A stretch of DNA of 64,000 bases from Pedobacter sp. PF22-3. Its GTDB lineage: Bacteria > Bacteroidota > Bacteroidia > Sphingobacteriales > Sphingobacteriaceae. Below are positions 26,685 through 35,194 of the stretch, one piece after another. Under the pieces are notes generated by a model. It had not been told where the DNA came from, did not search any database, and saw only the letters and a program-made list of their open reading frames with translations. Each line of letters begins with the position of its first letter. Position 1 is the first letter of the stretch. The DNA lies in contig NZ_JAPIVP010000006.1 in the NCBI RefSeq assembly GCF_026239555.1, positions 1 through 64,000 of the forward strand, read 5' to 3'. The position numbers were made by a program, and so were the translations under genes.

Positions 26685-28973
26685 ATGAAAAGATTATTTA
26701 TCGCCTTATTGAGTTTCGCGGCTTCAACCAGTTTCGCGCAAACAATAGGCAAAATTACTGATCCGGTAGATTGGATAAACCCTTTAATGGGAACCGCATC
26801 CAAACCAGATCTATCTAATGGAAATACTTACCCGGCGATTGGATTGCCTTGGGGCATGAATATGTGGACACCACAAACCGGTAAAAACGGTGATGGATGG
26901 GCATATGTTTATGATGCCGACAAAATCCGTGGCTTTAAACAAACGCACCAGCCTTCGCCCTGGATGAATGATTACGGTGCTTTTTCTATAATGCCAGTTA
27001 CTGGTAAATTACGATTCACAGATGATGACCGCGCCAGTTGGTTCAGCCACAAAGCTGAAGTTGCCAAGCCATATTATTACAGTGTTTATTTGGCCGATGC
27101 TGATGTAACTACCGAAATCACGCCCACAGAACGTGCTGCCCAGTTTAGGTTCACTTTTCCTAAAACAGATAGTGCCTATGTGGTGGTAGATGCACAGAAC
27201 AAAGGCTCTTATATTAAAATCATTCCGGCTGAAAGAAAGATTATTGGCTATACCACTAAATATGCCCGCGGTCCACTGCCTAAAAATTTCAAAAATTACT
27301 TTGTAATCTATTTCAATAAAGATTTTAAGTTAGCTAAAACCTGGGATGATAAAAAACTTAATGAAAAGGATTTAGAACTAACGGTAGACCATGCCGGTGC
27401 AGTAATCGGCTTCGCTACACAAAAAGGCGAGCAGGTAATTGCAAAAGTGGCTTCTTCATTCATCAGCTTTGAACAGGCCGATTTAAACTTAAAAAAAGAA
27501 TTGGCTAACGATGGTTTCGATGCAACAAAAGCAAAAGGCAGGGCAATCTGGAACAAAACCTTAAGCAAGATTGCAGTTGAAGGTGGTACGATTGATCAAA
27601 CCCGTACATTTTATTCTGCCATGTACCGCACCTTGTTCTTCCCGAATAAATTGTATGAAATCGATGCACAAAACCAGATCGTACACTGGAGTCCATACAA
27701 CGGACAGGTTTTACCAGGTTATATGTTCGCTGGTACAGGTTTCTGGGATACGTTCAGGGCATTATACCCTTTCCTAAACCTGGTTTATCCTTCTATTAAT
27801 AAAGAGATGCAACAAGGCTTAATTAACGATTATAAAGAAGGTGGTTGGTTACCAGAGTGGAGCAGCCCGGGATATGCCAATATTATGGTGGGTAACAACT
27901 CTGCTTCGGTAGTTTCTGATGCTTATATTAAAGGTATGCGTGGTTACGACATTGAAACCTTATGGCAGGCGGTAAAACATGGCGCAAACAACGAAGGTCC
28001 GATGGAAGCTGTTGGCCGCGACGGAGTTAAATATTACAATGAATTGGGTTATGTACCTTTTGATGTGAAAAAGAATGAAAATGCAGCTAAAACATTAGAG
28101 TATGCCTATGATGATTTTACCATTTACCAATTGGGAAAAGCTTTAGGTAAATCAGCATCGGAGATTGATATCTATAAGAAAAGAGCCATGAACTACAAGA
28201 ATCTTTTCGATCCGGCTTCAGGTTTAATGCGTGGTAAAAACCAGGATGGAACTTTCCAAAGCCCATTCAGTCCGTTTAAATGGGGAGGTGCATTTACCGA
28301 AGGCAATAGCTGGCACTATACCTGGTCGGTTTTTCAGGATATTGATGGTTTAGCCAAACTAATGGGCGGTCATAATCAATTTGTAACCAAATTAGATTCT
28401 GTGTTCTCTATGCCTCCGGTATTTGATGAGAGCGCTTACGGTGGGGTAATCCACGAAATCCGCGAAATGCAGATTGCAAACATGGGCCAGTACGCACATG
28501 GTAACCAACCGATTCAACACATGATTTACCTGTATAACTATGGAGGTGCTCCCTATAAGACACAGTATTGGGTAAGAGAAACCATGAACAGGATGTACAA
28601 AGCTACTCCGGATGGATATTGTGGTGACGAAGATAACGGGCAAACTTCTGCCTGGTATGTTTTCTCGGCAATGGGTTTCTACCCGGTAACACCAGCGGTT
28701 GATCAGTATGTTTTAGGTGCTCCTTTGTTTAAAAAGGTGACCATTACTTTAGAAAATGGTAAAACTGTGGTGATTAATGCAGCAGCCAATAGCGATAACA
28801 ACCGTTATGTTCAGTCGTTACAGATGGATGGTAAGCCATATTCTAAAAACTGGATCAGCCACAGTGGTTTACAAAAAGGTGCAGTGTTAAACTTTAATAT
28901 GACAGCAACGCCGAATAAAACCAGAGGTTCAAATCCAGCCGATTTCCCTTATTCGTTATCAACAGAAAAATAG
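26685..28973 (+). CDS. GH92 family alpha-mannosidase 2
   Basis: This 762-residue paralogue of the enzyme at 13985 has a signal peptide (ending SFAQ near residue 19), GNTYPAIGLPWGMNMWTPQT near the N-terminus, the acid segment TEGNSWHYTW (E539) and the metal/base segment GDEDNGQTSAWYVFSAMGFY (D648, D650). The catalytic residues known for GH92 are thus conserved. Between the two paralogues FGMHTW reads WGMNMW and HQCSSW reads HQPSPW, which may reflect different linkage or leaving-group preference. It follows BSP2 in the unit controlled by the operator at 25902. Confidence 0.95.
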   Translation: MKRLFIALLSFAASTSFAQTIGKITDPVDWINPLMGTASKPDLSNGNTYPAIGLPWGMNMWTPQTGKNGDGWAYVYDADKIRGFKQTHQPSPWMNDYGAFSIMPVTGKLRFTDDDRASWFSHKAEVAKPYYYSVYLADADVTTEITPTERAAQFRFTFPKTDSAYVVVDAQNKGSYIKIIPAERKIIGYTTKYARGPLPKNFKNYFVIYFNKDFKLAKTWDDKKLNEKDLELTVDHAGAVIGFATQKGEQVIAKVASSFISFEQADLNLKKELANDGFDATKAKGRAIWNKTLSKIAVEGGTIDQTRTFYSAMYRTLFFPNKLYEIDAQNQIVHWSPYNGQVLPGYMFAGTGFWDTFRALYPFLNLVYPSINKEMQQGLINDYKEGGWLPEWSSPGYANIMVGNNSASVVSDAYIKGMRGYDIETLWQAVKHGANNEGPMEAVGRDGVKYYNELGYVPFDVKKNENAAKTLEYAYDDFTIYQLGKALGKSASEIDIYKKRAMNYKNLFDPASGLMRGKNQDGTFQSPFSPFKWGGAFTEGNSWHYTWSVFQDIDGLAKLMGGHNQFVTKLDSVFSMPPVFDESAYGGVIHEIREMQIANMGQYAHGNQPIQHMIYLYNYGGAPYKTQYWVRETMNRMYKATPDGYCGDEDNGQTSAWYVFSAMGFYPVTPAVDQYVLGAPLFKKVTITLENGKTVVINAAANSDNNRYVQSLQMDGKPYSKNWISHSGLQKGAVLNFNMTATPNKTRGSNPADFPYSLSTEK

Positions 28974-28981
28974 ATAAAATT

Positions 28982-29016
28982 ATCCATCGGGTAGAGCAAT
29001 TATCCGGTGGATTTTA
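28982..29016 (+). terminator. Weak stem-loop after GH92-2
   Basis: ATCCATCGGGTA pairs with TATCCGGTGGAT over 12 bp with two G-T wobbles, followed by TTTT. It may reduce but not abolish read-through to the DUF1080 gene. Confidence 0.45.
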
Positions 29017-29056
29017 AACCAAATTTAGCTTTAGGCTAAAACTAATAATCAAATAT

Positions 29057-30460
29057 ATGAACATCTCAAAGACGGGTTTTACAGCCATTTGCTGGCTTTG
29101 CGGAACCCTGTTGGCATTTGGCCAGCGTATTGATCTCAAAGATCTTTCAGCTTTTAAAAATCCTTCAAATTCATGGTCGCTGGCACAAAATGTTATGGCC
29201 GACCTTAACGCCGAAAATGTTTTAAAAACAGTTAAAGGTGAAGGGATTTTGGTTAACCACTCTACGGCAAAAAAAGCCGGGTCCGATCTATACACCATCA
29301 ACGAGTATGGTGATATAGCCTTAGAATTAGATTATCTAACGGCAAAAGGAACAAATTCAGGAATTTATCTTCAAGGTAATTATGAAATCCAGATTGACGA
29401 TGCATGGGGGTTGAAAAATGCGACTTCATCTAATAATGGCGGTATTTATCAACGCTGGGATGATAGCAAACCCGAAGCCGAGAAAGGATTTGGTGGTGTA
29501 GCGCCGCGTCAGAACGCAAGCAAGGCGCCAGGTTTATGGCAACACATCAAAATTATCTTCCAGGCACCAAAGTTTGATGCAGCTGGCAAAAAAACACAAA
29601 ATGCCAAAATCATCAGTGCAGAACTAAATGGGGTGCTGATTCATGAAAATGTTGAATTATTTGGTGCAACCAGGGGCGCTGCAGGTGCTGAGAAAGCAAA
29701 AGGACCTTTACGTTTGCAAGGCGATCATGGTTCGGTAGCGTTCAGAAATATCCAGATCACTGAGTTATCTGAAATTCCAAAACCAAACCAGAACGGTGGT
29801 GCAGATCCAATATATATTGAAGCTGCAAGTAACAATATGATCAGAAGTTTTGTAGATGTAGCACCACGAGTACGTTCCGTACACGCTATTTCGGTAGGCG
29901 GTCCAGAAAAAGTTGCCTACAGCTACGATTTGGATAAAGGTACCTTATTACAGGGCTGGCATGGTGATTTTATTGATGCTACACCCATGTGGGATGGCCG
30001 CGGAAACGGAACCTCACGCGCTTTGGGCAGTGTTACGCGTTTTACCAAACAACCTGTTTTGGCGATTTCAAAGTTGGCAAACGACCAGGCCAATTGGGTT
30101 GCCGATACAGCTGGTACCGGTTTCAGAACGAAGGGTTATGTAATGGATAAACAAGACCGTCCGGAATTTAAATACATCATTAACGGAACAAATGTTACCG
30201 ATGCGGTTAAAGTGATGGATAATGGACAGGGTTTAAGCAGAGAGATTACTGTTGATAAACCCTCAAAAGATCTTTATTTCTTGTTAGCTGCTGCTTCAAA
30301 CATTGAAGAAGCCGGAAAAGGTTTGTATTTAATTGACGATAAAGCATATTACATACAGCTTGGCGAAGGTACTGCAAAGCCGGTTATTAGAAATGTGGAT
30401 GGCAAATGGGAAATCATTGCAGCCATTGGAAGTAAGTTGAATTATACCATTTTGTTTTAG
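29057..30460 (+). CDS. Secreted DUF1080 (3-keto-disaccharide hydrolase-type) protein
   Basis: The 467-residue product has a signal peptide (to about residue 22) and a concanavalin-like DUF1080 domain over residues 25-235. It shows GDIALELDYLTAKGTNSGIY, YEIQIDDAWG, GGIYQRWD, PGLWQHIKIIFQAPKF and PLRLQGDHGSVAFRNIQI. DUF1080 proteins are now linked to cleavage of 3-keto-glycosides. The C-terminal 230 residues are an extra domain of unknown role. The gene ends 11 bp before the cytochrome-linked dehydrogenase-like gene, so the two are surely co-transcribed, which suggests an oxidise-then-cleave pair. Confidence 0.8.
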   Translation: MNISKTGFTAICWLCGTLLAFGQRIDLKDLSAFKNPSNSWSLAQNVMADLNAENVLKTVKGEGILVNHSTAKKAGSDLYTINEYGDIALELDYLTAKGTNSGIYLQGNYEIQIDDAWGLKNATSSNNGGIYQRWDDSKPEAEKGFGGVAPRQNASKAPGLWQHIKIIFQAPKFDAAGKKTQNAKIISAELNGVLIHENVELFGATRGAAGAEKAKGPLRLQGDHGSVAFRNIQITELSEIPKPNQNGGADPIYIEAASNNMIRSFVDVAPRVRSVHAISVGGPEKVAYSYDLDKGTLLQGWHGDFIDATPMWDGRGNGTSRALGSVTRFTKQPVLAISKLANDQANWVADTAGTGFRTKGYVMDKQDRPEFKYIINGTNVTDAVKVMDNGQGLSREITVDKPSKDLYFLLAAASNIEEAGKGLYLIDDKAYYIQLGEGTAKPVIRNVDGKWEIIAAIGSKLNYTILF

Positions 30461-30471
30461 TCGTAATCATA

Positions 30472-32433
30472 ATGAGAAATACATTTAAAAAATTAGCAAT
30501 ACTGGCACTAAGTTTTAGCTTTACTACAGTTTTTGCTCAGGAAACACCGAAAGAAGAAGATTTTTTCAAAATAAATAAAGTACGCGTACCCGAAGGCCCG
30601 ATTTTAGAAGTGGGTGGTCTGGTTACCCTGCCAAATGGCGATTTAGGCGTTTCAACCCGTAGGGGAGAGGTTTACATCGTAGAAAATCCAACAAGTGCAA
30701 AACCTTACTGGCGCAGATTTGCCTATGGGCTGCACGAAATTTTGGGTATTGCCTATAAAAATGGTGCAATCTATGTAGCGCAGCGTGGCGAATTAACCAA
30801 ATTGGTAGATAAAGACCAGGATGGTAAAGCCGATGTGTACGAAACCGTTTATGCCTGGCCTTTAAGCGGGCACTACCACGAATATAGTTTCGGTCCGAAA
30901 ATAATGCCAGATGGTACCTTTATGGTTACCGCAAATGTGGCCTTTGGCGACGAAGAATGGTGGCGCGCCGAAAGCCGTGTACCTATGCGCGGTTGGGCCA
31001 TGAATATAACCGAAGATGGTAAAATGAGCCCGTATGCTGCGGGTTTCCGTTCGCCAGCCGGTATTGGCAGTATTGATGGTCAGTTTTATTATACTGAAAA
31101 CCAGGGCGACTGGGTAGGATCTGGTGGTTTGTGGAAAGTAAACAAAGGCGACTTTATGGGGCACCCGGCTAGTTTAAGGTGGACTAACCTGCCTAACTCT
31201 CCGGTTAAGCTGCAGTCAGATTTCTTTTATTCTCAAATAGACGAGCGTAGAACGAAGAATGAACAGGGAAGATACATTAAACCAGAAAATAGGGTAAACG
31301 AAACGTTTAAGACTTTATTCGACATGAAAAAAGTATTTCCTGAACTGCGTTTGCCATCGGTTTGGTTGCCTTATGGTATATTGGGTATTTCTTCTGCAGA
31401 ACCTGTTAAAATTCCTGCCAATACATTTGGGCCATTTGCTGGACAGATTTTGGTTGGCGATCAGGGAATGAGTATTATCTCGAGAATTTTTATGGAGACG
31501 GTAAAAGGTGAAGAACAAGGTGCCGCTTTCCTTTTCCGTAAAGGTTTCCGTTCAGGAGTGTTAAGATTAGAATGGGGAACGGATGGTTCACTATTTGTTG
31601 GAGAAACAAACCGTGGTTGGGGATCGGCTGGTGATGCTAATGAAGGTTTAGAAAGACTGGTTTATAACAATAAAACCCCTTTCGAAATGAAAGCCGTTAG
31701 GGCAATGCCAGATGGTTTTGAAGTGGAATTTACGATGCCTGTTGATCGTAAATCGGCTGAAGACTTAGCTTCTTATGATGCAGAAAGTTTTATTTACAAA
31801 TATCACCCGGTGTATGGTTCACCTCCTGTAAACACAGAGAAGTTAAAAATTTCTGGGGTTAAAGTTTCACCTGATGGTTTAAAAGCCAGGATTGTGGTTA
31901 AAAACCTTCGCCAATATTATATCCATACGTTAACATTAGATGGTTTAAGATCGCAAGATGGTTTTTATTCTTTGGTTCATCCGGTGGCTTATTATACCTT
32001 GAATCAAATTCCTGATGGAAATAAACTTTCTGCCAGCGAAGTGAGTACTAAAAACTCAGCAACACCAGTAAATACTCCTGCCAGGAAAACTGCTGTACCA
32101 AAGGCAACAACAGGAAAAGCACCAGAAGCCAAAGGAGCGTCTACCCCAGCTAAGCCTGTGGCTACTGCTAAAGCACCTACTTTTAAAGAGGTTGAGGGTT
32201 TGTTAACTAAAAATACTTGTCTGGCCTGCCATAACCAAACCAAAAGACAGATTGGCCCGCCATTCGCAGAAATTGCAAAACGTAAATATTCACCAGAGAA
32301 AATATTTCAGTTGATCCACAATCCGCAACCACAAAACTGGCCGGGTTATTCAACAGAAATGCCGCCAATGCCACAAGTAACCAAAGCAGAAGCTTTAAAA
32401 ATTGCAGCCTGGATAAACTCTTTAAATAAATAA
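30472..32433 (+). CDS. Secreted sugar dehydrogenase-like beta-propeller fused to cytochrome c
   Basis: The 653-residue protein has a signal peptide (ending FAQ at residue 23) and an NHL/PQQ-type beta-propeller (about 35-430), in the family annotated as membrane-bound or soluble glucose dehydrogenase-like. It carries LPNGDLGVSTRRGEVYIV and GWAMNITEDGKMSPYAAGFRS. A further domain (about 430-515) and a Thr/Ala/Pro/Lys linker (about 525-575) lead to a class I cytochrome c domain with CLACH (C583, C586, H587) and a distal Met in TEMPPMP. Electrons would go from the propeller-bound cofactor to haem in the periplasm. Cofactor and substrate are not shown by sequence. Confidence 0.82.
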   Translation: MRNTFKKLAILALSFSFTTVFAQETPKEEDFFKINKVRVPEGPILEVGGLVTLPNGDLGVSTRRGEVYIVENPTSAKPYWRRFAYGLHEILGIAYKNGAIYVAQRGELTKLVDKDQDGKADVYETVYAWPLSGHYHEYSFGPKIMPDGTFMVTANVAFGDEEWWRAESRVPMRGWAMNITEDGKMSPYAAGFRSPAGIGSIDGQFYYTENQGDWVGSGGLWKVNKGDFMGHPASLRWTNLPNSPVKLQSDFFYSQIDERRTKNEQGRYIKPENRVNETFKTLFDMKKVFPELRLPSVWLPYGILGISSAEPVKIPANTFGPFAGQILVGDQGMSIISRIFMETVKGEEQGAAFLFRKGFRSGVLRLEWGTDGSLFVGETNRGWGSAGDANEGLERLVYNNKTPFEMKAVRAMPDGFEVEFTMPVDRKSAEDLASYDAESFIYKYHPVYGSPPVNTEKLKISGVKVSPDGLKARIVVKNLRQYYIHTLTLDGLRSQDGFYSLVHPVAYYTLNQIPDGNKLSASEVSTKNSATPVNTPARKTAVPKATTGKAPEAKGASTPAKPVATAKAPTFKEVEGLLTKNTCLACHNQTKRQIGPPFAEIAKRKYSPEKIFQLIHNPQPQNWPGYSTEMPPMPQVTKAEALKIAAWINSLNK

Positions 32434-32446
32434 GTTGGTTGTTAGG

Positions 32447-32480
32447 AAAAACGGTTGGTAGAAATGCCAGCCGTTTTTTT
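32447..32480 (+). terminator. Rho-independent terminator
   Basis: AAAACGGTTGG pairs with CCAGCCGTTTT (one wobble), followed by a T-run. It ends the glycan locus. Confidence 0.85.
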
Positions 32481-32598
32481 ATGGCAAAAATTGAGTAGAA
32501 ATCTATACTGCCAGTCGTCACCCTGGATTTATTTCAGGGTCTTTAAAATGGAACGATCCTTCGACTCGGCTATCATTTGACAGGGGTCCGAGAAAGGG

Positions 32599-32695
32599 CG
32601 TCATTGCGAGGAGGAACGACGAAGCAATCTTTCACGCGAACAATTCTTGCTAGAAAGATTGCTTCGTCGGCTGAAAAAGCCTTCTCGCAATGACG
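32599..32695. repeat. Palindromic CGTCATTGCGAG repeat element
   Basis: The ends CGTCATTGCGAG and CTCGCAATGACG are perfect inverted repeats, and the inner AAGCAATCTTTC and GAAAGATTGCTTC also pair, so 97 bp can fold into one long hairpin. It is of the REP or MITE type. Confidence 0.75.
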
Positions 32696-32706
32696 AATTC
32701 TTAGGG

Positions 32707-33062
32707 AATCCTTACGTCCGCTATCATAGGTAGAATTTTACTAGAGCGGTCGTCATCTCCACCGGAGCAACGCGGAGTGGAGAGATCTTTTAAACCGAGT
32801 CACTGAAATCTGGTTAAAGATTTCTCCACTGCGGTCGAAAGCACGATACTTCCAGGTATTCAAATTTCTTGGTACATCTTTCACTCACATTGATTTTTAT
32901 ACCATAAATTATTCTTCAGGATGACATGACGCATAGATGTGTAAAAAAGAAATGGGGATTCCACTATTGCAGAATCCCCATCATCTAAATTAACGCTCTC
33001 ATATACATTAACGCTGTAAAACCGATTTATTGTATTTGGTGCAATTTTTTTTGATTTGATTG
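32707..33062. repeat. Segmental direct repeat, copy 1
   Basis: The block begins AATCCTTACGTCCGCTATCA and matches 33141-33490 with scattered substitutions and small indels (offset 431-434 bp). It contains a CGTCATCTC inverted-repeat element at 32751-32846 and the hairpin element at 32943-33060. Confidence 0.8.
32943..33060 (-). ncRNA. Putative small RNA / terminator element, copy 1
   Basis: On the minus strand a conserved segment carries two direct units (AGCGTTAATGTATATGAG and AGCGTTAATTTAGATGAT), then a hairpin ATGGGGATTC...GAATCCCCAT at 32954-32983, then TTTCTTTTTT. That is the layout of a short RNA with an intrinsic terminator. Compared with copies 2 and 3, the second stem pair is T-A instead of C-G, a compensatory change. 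Confidence 0.45.
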
Positions 33063-33140
33063 TAAGTGGGCATTGGGTTATTAAAAAAATCAGTCGAACC
33101 ATAGCCATCGGATTTATCACAGGGAATATTAACTAAAAAA

Positions 33141-33490
33141 AATCCTTACGTCCGCTATCATAGGTAGAATTTTACTAAAGCGGTCGTCATCTCGACCGGA
33201 GCAACGCGGAGTGGAGAGATCTTTTAAACTGAGTTACTGAAATCTGGTTAAAGATTTCTCCACTGCGGTCGAGAGACGATACTTCTAGGTATTCAAATTT
33301 CTTGGTACATCTGTCACGCACATTAATTTTTATACCATAAATTATTCTTCAGGATGACGTTACCATAGGTGCGTAAAAAAGAAACGGGGATTCCACCCTT
33401 AGGCAGTATCCCCGTCATCTAAATTAACGCTCTCATATACATAAACGCTATTAAAACGATTTATTGCATCAGGTGCAAAATTTTTTTCAT
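33141..33490. repeat. Segmental direct repeat, copy 2
   Basis: Second copy of the 32707 block. It contains the CGTCATCTCGACCGGAGCAA element (33185-33280) and ends with hairpin-element copy 2, about 35 bp before rpiA. Confidence 0.8.
33373..33490 (-). ncRNA. Putative small RNA / terminator element, copy 2
   Basis: Same layout as copy 1: two AGCGTT units, the hairpin ACGGGGAT...ATCCCCGT (33385-33416) with an inner CTGCC/GGTGG stem and TAAG loop, then TTTCTTTTTT. It is transcribed, if at all, away from rpiA. Confidence 0.45.
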
Positions 33491-33526
33491 TTTTGGATGT
33501 TTATCAATTAAACCTATTTTTACTTT

Positions 33527-34216
33527 ATGGCTACTACAGATAAAACCCAACAAGATGCAGAGAAATTGGCAGCTGCCCAGGCTGCTGTAAAATTTGTTAA
33601 AGATGGCGATGTAGTTGGCTTAGGCACGGGTTCTACCACAACATTTGCTATTATTGAATTGGGGAAACTTGTAAAAAACGGACTTCAAATAAAAGCAGCT
33701 GCAAGTTCCATTCGAACGGAAGAACTCGCGAAATCGCTAGGCATTAAAATTCTTGAGCTTGGTCGCTTAAGCCAAATTGATATCAGTATTGATGGGGCTG
33801 ATGAATTTACAGAATCGCTTGATCTGATTAAAGGCGGGGGCGGAGCATTGTTTAGAGAGAAAATAATTGCTTCATTGAGTAAAAATGCAATCATTATTAC
33901 CGACGCTTCAAAAAAAGTTAAAAAATTAGGCGCTTTTACTGTTCCTGTTGAAGTAGTTCCATTAGCTTATCAATATGTATTCGATCAAATTAACAAACTT
34001 GGTGGAAAGGGTATATTAAGAACTGTAGATAACCAAACATTTATTACCGACAATGGGAACGTGATTATAGACGCTGATTTTGGCCTTATTGACGATCCTG
34101 CAAAATTAGCTTCTGATCTAAATCAGATTAACGGCTTACTGGCGCATGGCTTATTCATTAATATCACTTCAAAAGTAATCATGAGTGATGGGGCGGATAT
34201 TATCATTTTTGAATAG
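33527..34216 (+). CDS. rpiA: Ribose-5-phosphate isomerase A
   Basis: RpiA interconverts ribose-5-phosphate and ribulose-5-phosphate in the pentose phosphate pathway. The 229-residue protein shows VGLGTGSTTTFAIIELG, the active-site SIDGADEFTESLDLIKGGGG (Asp, Asp, Glu and Lys in the family positions) and the KKLGAFTVPVEVVP segment. It stands alone, framed by repeats. The ATG at 33527 is followed at once by an Ala/Thr/Lys stretch typical of the N-terminal helix. Confidence 0.97.
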   Translation: MATTDKTQQDAEKLAAAQAAVKFVKDGDVVGLGTGSTTTFAIIELGKLVKNGLQIKAAASSIRTEELAKSLGIKILELGRLSQIDISIDGADEFTESLDLIKGGGGALFREKIIASLSKNAIIITDASKKVKKLGAFTVPVEVVPLAYQYVFDQINKLGGKGILRTVDNQTFITDNGNVIIDADFGLIDDPAKLASDLNQINGLLAHGLFINITSKVIMSDGADIIIFE

Positions 34217-34535
34217 CTATTAGTTCACTGGTTAATTAATCATTGGTTCATTTCCCCTTATTGCGCCAAAAGAAATTTTTTTAATGATCTTAATTTCTCA
34301 ATGGCGATCTAATTTTTAGTAAAGGAGTTAAGGAAATTAAGTTTTAATTCCGCGTTCTCAGTGTTTCCGTGGCAAAACTGATAATTTCACCGATTATTTT
34401 TCCCTTCTCTCAAATTCTCCAAAAATTTTTACCGACAGTTTTATTTCACTCACCGATAAAACATCATAACTAAGGGAAAAACCATTCTCCAGCATTGCTA
34501 TTCGTGATACATTTGATTCATAAAACAAAACGGTC
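34217..34535. other. Intergenic region after rpiA
   Basis: The first 45 bp after the rpiA stop are a weak run of TTAGTTC/CATTGGTT-like units that may be a decayed heptad array. The rest is AT-rich, with no ORF or strong hairpin. Confidence 0.4.
34508..34515 (+). promoter_or_regulatory. Putative -7 element of the LiaF-like gene
   Basis: TACATTTG matches TAnnTTTG exactly, 21 bp before the ATG, implying a leader of about 15 nt. Confidence 0.38.
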
Positions 34536-34925
34536 ATGGAAAATTTAATCAAAAAAAATCACGCAGATAAACAAGTTGGTCTAGGCATTTTAATCATTGC
34601 CATCGGTTCGGTATTCTTATTAAGAAACTCGGGCATAGATGTTCCACATTGGATCTTGAGATGGCACACCATTATGTTGGGTATTGGTTTGTGGATGGGT
34701 TACCGTAAAGACTTTAAAGGAAGCGGTTGGTTAGCATTAACTATTATTGGAGGCTTATTTACTTTTAAAGCGATAAACATATTTGATTTTGATCTGTTTA
34801 GGATTAGTATACCAATGGTATTGATCGGTTTAGGTTTATATGTAATCTTAAAACCTAAAAAAGTTCAAAACTTCGATCAGTATTTTGAGAAAAAACCAGT
34901 TGATTTTACTGATCAAGAAAGCTAA
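34536..34925 (+). CDS. LiaF/DUF5668-like membrane protein
   Basis: The 129-residue protein has four hydrophobic segments (around residues 15-31, 41-57, 66-80 and 90-106) and the LiaI-LiaF-like pattern VGLGILIIAIGSVFLLRNSG. It lacks the soluble C-terminal domain of full LiaF. Related proteins act in envelope-stress sensing. No sensor kinase or regulator partner lies beside it. A good terminator follows. Confidence 0.7.
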   Translation: MENLIKKNHADKQVGLGILIIAIGSVFLLRNSGIDVPHWILRWHTIMLGIGLWMGYRKDFKGSGWLALTIIGGLFTFKAINIFDFDLFRISIPMVLIGLGLYVILKPKKVQNFDQYFEKKPVDFTDQES

Positions 34926-34950
34926 AATTCTTAACTCTATCATATATCTT

Positions 34951-34986
34951 AAAAAGGGACATTTTTTAACAATGTCCCTTTTTTAT
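34951..34986 (+). terminator. Rho-independent terminator
   Basis: AAAAGGGACATT pairs with AATGTCCCTTTT and continues into a T-run, 25 bp after the preceding stop. Confidence 0.88.
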
Positions 34987-35060
34987 GCTTAATAGCAGAG
35001 GGTATTGGGCATGGAGCTCTGAATGCGTTTAATTGCTGCCCCATTCGCTCTGCGCTTAGC

Positions 35061-35180
35061 TAAAAAGAAACGGGGATTCCACCCTTAGGCAGTATCCCCG
35101 TCATCTAAATTAACGCTCTCACATACATAAACGCTGTAAATAGAATATATTGTGTGTAGCTTTATTTTTTTTTGATTTTT
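35061..35180 (-). ncRNA. Putative small RNA / terminator element, copy 3
   Basis: This third copy carries the two AGCGTT units and a hairpin identical to copy 2 (35070-35101), but none of the flanking duplicated sequence, so it defines the element's limits. On the minus strand it begins about 15 bp after the stop of the AraC-type gene and could act as that gene's terminator. The T-tail is shorter here (TTTCTTTTT). Confidence 0.48.
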
Positions 35181-35194
35181 TTTAAGAAATGAGG

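Larger units (their letters stand above)
32434..33526. other. Repeat-rich intergenic region before rpiA
   Basis: This 1.09-kb gap holds a terminator, a 97-bp palindromic CGTCATTGCGAG element, and a roughly 350-bp segment present twice in direct orientation (32707-33062 and 33141-33490). Each copy ends with the hairpin RNA-like element. No protein gene is supported. Confidence 0.7.

Noticed and set aside
32881..33120. 79-codon minus-strand frame across hairpin-element copy 1
   Set aside because: In copies 2 and 3 the same frame stops within the hairpin (TAA), and the sequence constraint fits RNA pairing better than protein.
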